Positions 1 through 6,037 of a DNA stretch of 6,186 bases are shown piece by piece (within the stretch, counting starts at the first letter, position 1; each line of letters starts with the position of its first letter). The notes under the pieces were generated by a model that made no database searches, was not told the DNA's origin, and was given only the letters and a program-made list of their open reading frames with translations. Source of the stretch: Caldilineaceae bacterium (GTDB lineage: Bacteria; Chloroflexota; Anaerolineae; Caldilineales; Caldilineaceae). Where the stretch lies: positions 1-6,186 of the forward strand of contig JAPPKT010000321.1 of assembly GCA_028819675.1 (NCBI GenBank), read 5' to 3'. A program made the translations under genes and the position numbers.

Positions 1-2
1 CC

Positions 3-869
3 GACCCCGGCTTCTTCACCTACCGCCACGCCGAACGCAACAGCCATATCACCCTCGCCCGCCCCAGCCACGGCGACCGCCGCATCGCCCTCATGGAGAC
101 GCACGACTGGCGCACCTGGAGCGAACCGGAAGTCATCTTCCATCCCGATCCCCTCGATCCGCCCATGTGCCAGTTCTACGGCATCGTCGTCCTCCCCTAT
201 AAGGGCATCTACGTGGGCATCCTCTGGATGTTCGAGACCGACCCGCTCGACCAGTGGCGCCAGAAGCTGGAAGGGAAGATCTACGGGGAGCTCGTCTACA
301 GCTACGACGGACTGCGTTTCCAACGCTCCCTGCGCCAGCCATTTGTCGGCCTCAACGAGCTGGGCGAATATGGCGGAGGCAACATTTATCCCTGTTCGAT
401 GGCCGTCGACCACGAGGGGCAGATCCGCATCTATTCCGGCGGCACCAAAGGTGAGCATTTCCAGGCGCGTACGCTCAGCCGCGATGAGCCCGACTACGCC
501 GCCATCCTCATGCACCGGCTGCGGCAGGACGGCTTCGTCTATCTCGAATCAAAGGCCGGCGCCGGCTACCTGACGACGCGCTGGGTGCGTCTCAACGACG
601 AGCGCATGCTGCTCAATGTCCAGGCCCCCTACGGCGAGGTGCGCGCCCAGCTGTCGGACCTGGAAGGTCACCCATTGCCCGGCTACACTTTCGATCGCTG
701 CGAACCATTCCGCGGCGACTCCACCGCCTGGCAGCCCCAATGGCAGGACAAAGCGGGCCTGGCCGAACACGTCGGCACACCGCTCCGTATCGACGTACGC
801 CTCTACCACGCCCGCCTCTACGCCATCCACGGCGACATCGAACTCATCTACGCCAGCGACCTCAGGTGA
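3..869 (+). CDS. Beta-propeller glycosidase-like protein, 3' part (5' end outside window)
   Basis: The frame is open from position 3 to the TGA at 867-869, giving 288 visible residues. The in-frame ATG at 93 is preceded by 30 open codons that read like propeller sequence, so it is probably internal. Visible features are a blade-like motif THDWRTWSEP just after the ATG at 93, then DPLDPP...QFYGIVVLPYKGIYVGILW, then a second blade motif SYDGLRF, then EYGGGNIYP and IRIYSGG. The C-terminal part (GYLTTRWV...NVQAPYGEVR...GDSTAW...GTPLRIDVRL) aligns by eye with the same region of the gene at 2794, so the two are paralogues. The architecture resembles GH32/GH43-type five-bladed propellers followed by a beta-sandwich, common in Planctomycetota and Chloroflexota. 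Substrate and true catalytic activity cannot be read from sequence. The C-terminus lacks the AAGGPGF tail of the paralogue and ends at ASDLR. Third codon positions are strongly G/C. Confidence 0.8.
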   Translation, partial: DPGFFTYRHAERNSHITLARPSHGDRRIALMETHDWRTWSEPEVIFHPDPLDPPMCQFYGIVVLPYKGIYVGILWMFETDPLDQWRQKLEGKIYGELVYSYDGLRFQRSLRQPFVGLNELGEYGGGNIYPCSMAVDHEGQIRIYSGGTKGEHFQARTLSRDEPDYAAILMHRLRQDGFVYLESKAGAGYLTTRWVRLNDERMLLNVQAPYGEVRAQLSDLEGHPLPGYTFDRCEPFRGDSTAWQPQWQDKAGLAEHVGTPLRIDVRLYHARLYAIHGDIELIYASDLR

Positions 870-986
870 TTTGACACCCTCCCTCTGTAGCGCGTTACTC
901 GAACCCAATCGGCGGCCATATGATGCGAAAACTATGGTGCGCGCTCATCGGTTGTGTCGTTTTCTCGTAAACGAACAGAGCCAGTG

Positions 987-996
987 ATCGTACGAT
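987..996. promoter_or_regulatory. 10-bp perfect palindrome, candidate operator
   Basis: ATCGTACGAT at 987-996 is identical to its reverse complement. It lies 24 bp before the TATAAT hexamer at 1021, close to where a -35 region would be. Symmetry and position fit binding by a dimeric regulator, perhaps the winged-helix protein encoded downstream. That role is inference, and a chance palindrome of this size is possible. A second, gapped inverted repeat, TCGTTT (957-962) with AAACGA (969-974), lies just upstream. Confidence 0.3.
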
Positions 997-1020
997 GTCC
1001 GGGAAGCAGATGCGGAAGGG

Positions 1021-1026
1021 TATAAT
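1021..1026 (+). promoter_or_regulatory. Candidate -10 element for the AlbA_2 gene
   Basis: A perfect TATAAT hexamer stands 90 bp before the chosen start codon. The 17-bp-distant position (998-1003, TCCGGG) is not a recognisable -35 box, so the promoter would need an activator or be weak. TTGACG at 1046-1051 looks like a -35 element but has no good -10 at the right distance. Transcription from TATAAT would give a leader of about 80 nt. Confidence 0.35.
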
Positions 1027-1103
1027 GGGATTACTATTTCCACAATTGACGTTGCGTGGTTCATCCTAGCGCGGGCCAAATGCCAGCGATGCCAGGGCCC
1101 TAC

Positions 1104-1109
1104 GGAGGG
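1104..1109 (+). promoter_or_regulatory. Shine-Dalgarno site deciding the start at 1116
   Basis: GGAGGG sits 6 nt before ATG 1116. An upstream in-frame GTG at 1056 would add 20 residues (MVHPSAGQMP...), which are proline/glycine-rich and unlike the family N-terminus. The ribosome site favours the ATG. Confidence 0.75.
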
Positions 1110-1115
1110 TCTTCT

Positions 1116-2513
1116 ATGACGACGCCTGAACAGATCACACAGTTGGTAGAAACCGGCGAATCCGAGACGCTGGAGTTCAAACTCAACACGAAAACTCGCC
1201 GTGAGGCCACCCAATCCATGTGCGCAATGCTCAACCATCGCGGTGGACGCGTCCTTTTCGGCATCACCCCGGAAGGCAATGTGAACGGCCAGCAGGTAAG
1301 CGATCAAACACTCAGTGAAGTAAGCGCGGAGATTCAACGAATTGAACCACCGGTCTTTCCGGCGGTCGAACGTATTCCTGTGGGCTCAAACTGTGATGTA
1401 ATCATGGTGAGTGTCAATCAGGGCTATATGAAGCCGTATACCTACAGAGGAACTGCCTACCGCCGTGATGGAAATACTACCTTGAAAATGCCACGTGACG
1501 CGCAAGATCAGATGCTAATCGAACGGGTCCATAGCGAACACCGCTGGGAGAATGAACCCGCAACCGGCTGGACGGTTGATGACCTTGATTTATCTGAGAT
1601 TCTGGTCACGGTTGAAGAATCGATCCGCCGTGGTCGTATCAGTGATCCCGGGACTCGTGATCCCGAAGAACTGCTGCGCGGCATGGGGCTTGTTAGGGAT
1701 GGCGTGCTATTACGCGCCGGAGTTGTACTATTCGGAAAGACCGAGCGAGTCGAGGTCGAGATGCCGCAGTGTCTGCTACGGGTCGCTCGTTTCCGCGGTG
1801 GCGGCCGCGCAGAGTTCCTTGACAATCGACAGTTTCGTGATAACGCGTTTGGGCTTCTCTTGAGGGCAGAGCGTTTCCTGCGAGACAGCTTGCCCGTGGC
1901 GGGCCGCATAATGCCAAATCTCTTTGAGCGGGTGGACGATCCCCTTTATCCACCGGAGGCTTTGCGCGAGGCGTTGGCAAATGCATTTTGCCATCGGGAT
2001 TATACGATTGGGGGCGGTTCAGTGGCTGTGGCCATCTACGATGATCGGTTGGAGGTAACCTCGTCCGGGACGCTGCACTTTGGGCTGACCGCGGAGCAAC
2101 TGTTCCTCCCCCACGAGTCGCTGCCCTGGAATCCCTTGATCGCGAACGTGTTTTATCGCCGCGGTATCATAGAGCAGTGGGGACGCGGGACGATCAAGAT
2201 GGCAGAGCTGACAACTTCGGCTGGTCTGCCACAGCCCGAAATCGAGGATGCAGGCGGTTGTGTGACCGTACGCTTTCGGCCAGGTGGCTACGTGCCGCCC
2301 CAGCGCGTAGAACGGAACCTTACCGAGCGGCATCAGGCGATTCTCGCTCTTCTCGACCGAGCTGGTCGCGGACTAGCGTTGCGCGAAATTCACGCTCAAT
2401 TGAAGCCGCAAGCTACTCTCCGGCAGGTGCGGGAAGATCTGGCCATTCTACGAGCTCTAGACCTGGTCGTGCCCAAAGGTCTAGGTCGAGGGGCACGCTG
2501 GCACCTCTTGTAG
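1116..2513 (+). CDS. AlbA_2 (Schlafen-like) ATP-binding protein with C-terminal winged helix
   Basis: A 465-residue protein. An N-terminal AlbA_2/Schlafen-like DNA-binding domain (about 10-130) shows the signature GESETLEFK at 14-22, GGRVLFGI at 43-50 and YRRDGNTTLKM at 115-125. A divergent GHKL-type ATPase region (about 270-390) shows PPEALREALANAFCHRDYT (279-297, N-box-like with the usual HRDY), an SSG turn after the strand DDRLEVT (309-315), and RRGIIEQWGRGT (348-359). Residues 400-465 look like a winged helix (HQAILALLD...LREIHAQL...RQVREDLAIL). This is the COG2865-type arrangement, usually annotated as a predicted transcriptional regulator or ATP-dependent helicase-like protein. Biochemical function is mostly unknown, and some relatives occur in defence or toxin-antitoxin settings. 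No frameshifts are visible. Third codon positions look more mixed than in the flanking glycosidase-like genes, suggesting a separate origin. It has its own leader and ends 16 bp before the AATT array. Confidence 0.88.
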   Translation: MTTPEQITQLVETGESETLEFKLNTKTRREATQSMCAMLNHRGGRVLFGITPEGNVNGQQVSDQTLSEVSAEIQRIEPPVFPAVERIPVGSNCDVIMVSVNQGYMKPYTYRGTAYRRDGNTTLKMPRDAQDQMLIERVHSEHRWENEPATGWTVDDLDLSEILVTVEESIRRGRISDPGTRDPEELLRGMGLVRDGVLLRAGVVLFGKTERVEVEMPQCLLRVARFRGGGRAEFLDNRQFRDNAFGLLLRAERFLRDSLPVAGRIMPNLFERVDDPLYPPEALREALANAFCHRDYTIGGGSVAVAIYDDRLEVTSSGTLHFGLTAEQLFLPHESLPWNPLIANVFYRRGIIEQWGRGTIKMAELTTSAGLPQPEIEDAGGCVTVRFRPGGYVPPQRVERNLTERHQAILALLDRAGRGLALREIHAQLKPQATLRQVREDLAILRALDLVVPKGLGRGARWHLL

Positions 2514-2529
2514 ATACTGGTCTTGCATT

Positions 2530-2741
2530 GGCCAATTCATGGCTAATTCTGGCCAATTCATGGCTAATTCTGGCCAATTCCCGGCTAATTCTGGCCAATT
2601 CCCGGCTAATTCATGGCTAATTCTGGCCAATTCATGGCTAATTCTGGCCAATTCATGGCTAATTCATGGCTAATTCATGGCTAATTCATGGCTAATTCTG
2701 GCCAATTCATGGCCAATTCATGGCTAATTCCGGCCAATTCC
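2530..2741. repeat. 20-unit tandem array of GGCYAATTC with 10/11-bp units
   Basis: Twenty head-to-tail units, each GGC(C/T)AATTC followed by a 1-2 nt linker: AT or CC gives an 11-bp unit, T or C a 10-bp unit. Unit lengths in order are 11,10,11,10,11,10,11,11,10,11,10,11,11,11,11,10,11,11,10,10, a total of 212 bp and a mean of 10.6 bp. AATT therefore recurs once per helical turn along 20 turns. In the first part, C-type 11-bp and T-type 10-bp units alternate, making a 21-bp higher-order repeat. Units 12-16 are mostly T-type 11-bp units. The first unit overlaps the palindrome ATTGGCCAAT (2527-2536). The mixture of 21- and 22-bp spacing destroys any constant reading frame, so the array is not coding. 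It begins 16 bp after the AlbA_2 stop and ends 52 bp before the next start codon. Confidence 0.97.
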
Positions 2742-2781
2742 ATAACCCGCGGCGCCAACCCAACCGCAGTCCACCCTTCTC

Positions 2782-2787
2782 GGAGAT
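2782..2787 (+). promoter_or_regulatory. Shine-Dalgarno site for the glycosidase-like gene
   Basis: GGAGAT lies 6 nt before ATG 2794 and supports that start. The 40 bp between the end of the array and this site show no obvious -10 or -35 box, so a promoter would lie in or before the array, or the gene would depend on read-through from upstream. Confidence 0.6.
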
Positions 2788-2793
2788 CAGGCC

Positions 2794-4497
2794 ATGACCA
2801 ACGAAACACTCTACAACGGCATCACCCTCCCGCAGACCTGGCCGCCGCGCAATGTGATCGAAAGCTCGCGCGAGCCGATCCCCGTCCCCTATCTCGCCCA
2901 CCCTCCGCAGGTCATCCCCATCGACCTCGGCCGCCAGCTCTTCGTGGACGACTTCCTGATCGCAGAGACCTCCCTGACACGCGCCTATGGCAAACCGGAA
3001 ATCCATCCGCAAAGCCCGGTGCTCAGCCCCGAAACCGACGAGGAGATGGACTCCGGCTTCTGCCCGATGGCCGCGCCCTTCAACGACGGCGCCTGGTACG
3101 ACCCGCAGGACAATCTGTTCAAACTCTGGTACATGCCCGGCTGGTTCCACAGCACCGCCCTCGCCACCAGCACCGACGGCATCCACTGGCAACGCCCGCA
3201 GCTCGACGTCACGCCCGGGACCAACCTGGTATGGCCGAACAACGATGGATCCGACCGCGACGGCTGTCTCGTCTGGCTTGATAGCGACACACCCGACCCC
3301 GCGCAGCGCTACAAGATGTTCCAATACTACCGCCACTACAAGCCGAGGCCGGGGCAGCCCCCGATCCCACCCAGCAGCTGGCCGTCCCAAATGGCCAGGG
3401 GGCAAATGGTCTCCGAAGGCTGGGCTCAGGTCTCGCCCGACGGCATTCACTGGAGCGATCCCGTCATCACCACGCAGGTCGGCGACAACACAACCTTCTT
3501 CTACAACCCCTTCCGCCGCAAATGGTGCATGAGCATCCGCCGCTCCGGCCGCATCGACGAGAACACCAGTCTGCGCGCCCGTTTCTACAAAGAATCGGAC
3601 GATTTCCTGCAAGGCGCGCAGTGGGACGTGGATAGCGACGAGGTCTTCTGGCAACGTATCGACCACTTCGACCTGCCCGACCCCGCCCGCCCCGACCATC
3701 GCGTCGCCCTCTACGACGTCAACGTGACCCCCTACGAGAGCCTCATGCTGGGCCTCTTCGCCATCTTCCGCGGCCCCGAAAACGACATCTGCGCCGCCGA
3801 AGGCGTTCCCAAGACCATGGACCTGGAGCTGACCTACAGCCGCGACGGCTTCCACTTCAGCCGCCCCGACCGCACCCCCTTCCTCGCCTCCAGCCGCAGG
3901 ATTGGTGACTGGAATCGCGCCTACCTCCATGCCTGCGGCGGCCTCTGCCTCGTCGTCCACGACCGCATCTACTTCTACTTCGCCGGTTTTTCCGGCCTGT
4001 CGCCAAGACTGGGCTCCGCCGGTAGCGGGGATACTGGCGTTGGGGATACCGGCCTATCGCGGCGCGTCATGTACGCCGGCGCCAGCACCGGGCTGGCAAC
4101 CCTCCGTCGTGACGGCTTCGCAAGCATGGAAGCCGGCGCGGCAGGCGGTACGCTGACCACGCGGCCCGTCACCTTTAGCGGGGACCGCCTCTTCGTCAAC
4201 GTCAATGCCCCGCAGGGTGAACTGAGGGTGTCCGTGTTGGACGGAAACGGGAATACCGTGGAAGGGCTAAGCGCCGATGCCTGCGCTGCGCTCAGTGTGG
4301 ACAGCACCTGCGCCGAGGTCAAATGGTCGTCCGGCGCCGGTCTCGCCGCGCTGGCCGGTCAACCATGCAGACTACAGTTCCACCTGCAATCAGGGCAGCT
4401 CTTCTCCTTCTGGGTGACCAATGACCCCGGTGGCGCCAGCTACGGCCACATGGCCGCCGGCGGCCCCGGCTTCACCAACGGCCGCGACCTGCCTTGA
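2794..4497 (+). CDS. Beta-propeller glycosidase-like protein with C-terminal beta-sandwich, complete
   Basis: A 567-residue protein with no signal peptide, so probably cytoplasmic. Residues 41-56 (IPIDLGRQLFVDDFLI) are the typical opening of this family. The propeller carries three Asp-box-like blade motifs of the form S-x-D-G-x-H-W/F: STDGIHW at 126-132, SPDGIHW at 214-220 and SRDGFHF at 349-355. Other markers are LFKLWYMPGW (108-117), DRDGCLVWLD (154-163) and RIYFYFAGF (391-399). GLATLRRDGFAS (433-444) opens the C-terminal beta-sandwich, which runs through TLTTRPV and LFVNVNAPQGELRV to RLQFHLQSGQLFSFW. The tail AAGGPGF (554-560) marks an intact C-terminus. The fold class resembles GH32/GH43/GH68-type propellers. 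No CAZy family, substrate or catalytic residues can be assigned safely. It is a paralogue of the gene ending at 869. Its codons are strongly G/C-ending. Its stop codon abuts the truncated end of the kinase pseudogene on the other strand. Confidence 0.85.
   Translation: MTNETLYNGITLPQTWPPRNVIESSREPIPVPYLAHPPQVIPIDLGRQLFVDDFLIAETSLTRAYGKPEIHPQSPVLSPETDEEMDSGFCPMAAPFNDGAWYDPQDNLFKLWYMPGWFHSTALATSTDGIHWQRPQLDVTPGTNLVWPNNDGSDRDGCLVWLDSDTPDPAQRYKMFQYYRHYKPRPGQPPIPPSSWPSQMARGQMVSEGWAQVSPDGIHWSDPVITTQVGDNTTFFYNPFRRKWCMSIRRSGRIDENTSLRARFYKESDDFLQGAQWDVDSDEVFWQRIDHFDLPDPARPDHRVALYDVNVTPYESLMLGLFAIFRGPENDICAAEGVPKTMDLELTYSRDGFHFSRPDRTPFLASSRRIGDWNRAYLHACGGLCLVVHDRIYFYFAGFSGLSPRLGSAGSGDTGVGDTGLSRRVMYAGASTGLATLRRDGFASMEAGAAGGTLTTRPVTFSGDRLFVNVNAPQGELRVSVLDGNGNTVEGLSADACAALSVDSTCAEVKWSSGAGLAALAGQPCRLQFHLQSGQLFSFWVTNDPGGASYGHMAAGGPGFTNGRDLP
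4027..4053 (+). repeat. Imperfect 12-bp duplication inside the glycosidase-like gene
   Basis: GGGGATACTGGC (4027-4038) and GGGGATACCGGC (4042-4053) differ by one base and are 15 bp apart. They encode GDTGVGDTG in a glycine-rich loop (residues 408-421) between the last propeller blade and the beta-sandwich. The frame is kept, and this looks like a recent slippage expansion in a permissive linker. Confidence 0.7.
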
Positions 4498-5499
4498 CCG
4501 CAACGGCACACGCAGTTCGTGGCTCACCGTGGCTGAGAACGCCCATCTGAGCCTGTCTATCTCTTCAAGTACTGCCAAGTCCTCTATCGTCACGACGAAG
4601 GGATCCACCTCTCTTCTCTACGTCATGTGGATGGGGGTCGTGTTGATGAGTGACGTGACCGAATTGCCGCTTGGGACTCTGAGCTCGATTTCCTCGGCGC
4701 CAACCGTTTCTACTGCGCGCAGCGTCTGGGCGAAGGATACTCCTGCAAAGAAGTCTCTCTATCGGTTGCCCAGCGAACTTTGACCAACCCCAGTAGTTGC
4801 TGGACAACTGTATCTGGCGTTCGAATGGCTTCAAAGATTCTCGCCGCTTCCCCATTGTATGACACCGCCTCGTAGGTCGAAGCATTCAGTACAACAACCC
4901 CGATAGTCGAAGTGTCTATAGGAGTTTCCAGGCGAGCCCAGGGCTTTTCTGTCCTGATCGCGCTTGGCATTGGCAATGACCAGGTCGGCCTGAGAGGCGA
5001 ACATAACCAAAGTCTCTCCGTCATCTGCGGCAAAAAATCCCTTTTCCCTACCCTTTTCGCCGAGGAAGAAGCTGCTCACAATTTCGTCGCAGTTGCGGTT
5101 GAGCGCGGTCAAAAAGAGGGGTGGGGAATTCACGGGCATTGGGGGTTGGAACTTTGAAAGACCCAATGCACGCATGCGCCCGTTAAAGTCCTTGAGCCGG
5201 AGCGGTTCTTGAATCCGGTCAAGATAGTCGAATAGCCCGAAACCCTCGTGCCAGCCCCACATCTGATGTCTCTCTTCCTGCGTCTTCCCGGATGCAAGAA
5301 AGTCCTGAATCTCTCCTGAATCACTGATTCGAGCTGTTGCCCCGCAATTGATGTTGGTCAGCGGGCGTGCGCTGTCCAAGACGCCTGACAAGACTCTCGA
5401 AATCCAGACTGTCGCTGATGCGGCGCCTCGCTTCGTTCAGACGGACCAGGCTGCCTCGCGGTGTATCAATTTCTGTTGCAGCTCTTCAACATGATTCAT
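4498..5499 (-). pseudogene. Decayed GAF-PAS-HisKA sensor histidine kinase, frameshifted and 3'-truncated
   Basis: Read on the minus strand from ATG 5499-5497 (AGGA 4 nt upstream), three frames together give one sensor kinase. The order is a helical start MNHVEELQQKLIHREAA, then LVRLNEARRRISDSLDFE in another frame, then a GAF domain from VLSGVLDSARPL to ETLVMFASQADLVIANAK. A PAS domain follows in a second frame (LETPIDTSTIGVVVLNAS...AARIFEAIRTPD), then FAQTLRAVETVGAEEIELR in a third frame. The end is VVTIEDLAVLEEIDRLR and the H-box SHELRVPL, whose phospho-acceptor His codon is at 4519-4521. Breaks: about 5449-5453 (1 nt lost), about 5394-5400 (frame restored), about 4937-4943 (1 nt gained), about 4733-4740 (1 nt lost), and an in-frame TAG at 4618-4620. 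The rest of the dimerisation domain and the whole HATPase domain are missing, so it cannot act as a kinase. The intact parent would be a soluble GAF-PAS kinase of a type common in Chloroflexota and Actinomycetota. The domain assignment rests on recalled family patterns and is strong. The exact indel bases are approximate. Confidence 0.88.
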
Positions 5500-6037
5500 G
5501 TTTTCCTGCTTGCGGCCGGACAAGGGTACAGAGGTCTCGAAATGTTCAAACGTCGTGCAGGGGATGTGCGACCTGTTCAGACACTGTTCTGAGGATCGAT
5601 TGTGGGCTCTTATGTCCAAGAGTTCACAAAATTTCATCAGTTGAGTCCCACTTCCTCATCTTTTTTTCACACCTCGAGTGTATCCTCAGAGCTATTCCCC
5701 ATGCTTACGGAAAATTCTGGATTGAATTCGACGAATAGGAACCGAAAAAGCGGGAAAAACGGTCTCTTGGCTCAACGCGCCGCAAGAATCGAGGGGAGCT
5801 GAAACTCTTGTAACGTTTTTCGCGTCTCGATTCGCCCCAATGCACCTTGTTTTTCCATTTCATGGTCTGGCAACTGCCATCAGCCAGAATATTCACTCAA
5901 CCGAATGGGTGAGTTTTCTGCTGGCAATGCCAAGTGCAACTGTGGAGCTGCAAGGCTGAGATAAACTCGCTGTTCGTCATTCAAAGAGGGATACCAATCT
6001 GGGCGTGATCTGCAATGATCGAAAGGAACACCAGAAG
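5500..6037. other. Long divergent intergenic region without a supportable gene
   Basis: This 538-bp stretch separates the leftward kinase pseudogene from the rightward secreted-protein gene. Base composition is closer to even than in the glycosidase-like genes. The open frames here are short and carry no recognisable domain. One leftward frame runs into the kinase start from 5637 (MKFCELLDIRAHN...), but it reads as upstream leader rather than a conserved domain. A small hairpin CTCTT/AAGAG lies at 5607-5622, and further inverted repeats lie between 5754 and 5932. I see no tRNA, terminator with a clear T-run, or mobile-element end. Confidence 0.6.
5868..5932. promoter_or_regulatory. Two TGGCA/TGCCA dyads flanking an imperfect stem-loop
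   Basis: TGGCA-AC-TGCCA (5868-5879) and TGGCA-A-TGCCA (5922-5932) are short dyads 54 bp apart. Between and partly overlapping them is an imperfect stem-loop, 5883-5925: outer arms GCCAG/CTGGC and an inner stem ACTCA (5895-5899) with TGAGT (5910-5914). The position, about 105-170 bp before the secreted-protein start, suits an operator pair. This is structural evidence only and no known regulator is recognised. Confidence 0.35.

Noticed and set aside
1056..1115. GTG 1056 as the start of the AlbA_2 protein
   Set aside because: The extra 20 residues are low-complexity and have no good ribosome site. ATG 1116 has GGAGGG at ideal spacing and begins near the conserved domain.
2530..2741. CRISPR array or plasmid-type iteron origin
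   Set aside because: There are no unique spacers, and units are only 10-11 bp, so it is not CRISPR. No replication initiator or AT-rich unwinding region is nearby, so an origin is unsupported.
2688..3281. Open frame starting inside the repeat array (MANSGQFMANS...)
   Set aside because: It is the array read in one frame and then an out-of-frame shadow of the glycosidase-like gene, with no family resemblance.
2707..3960. Long 417-aa minus-strand open frame opposite the glycosidase-like gene
   Set aside because: Antisense shadow of a high-GC gene. It is Val/Gly/Ala-rich without a recognisable domain, and the plus-strand protein has clear motifs.
4831..5391. Intact 186-aa GAF-domain protein
   Set aside because: It starts mid-helix and loses homology at a frameshift near 4940, after which the PAS and HisKA parts continue in other frames. 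It is a fragment of the pseudogene.
5738..5766. ECF-sigma-like promoter GGAACC ... GTCTC
   Set aside because: The spacer is 18 bp, longer than usual, and it lies about 270 bp before the nearest rightward gene. Such short matches occur by chance.
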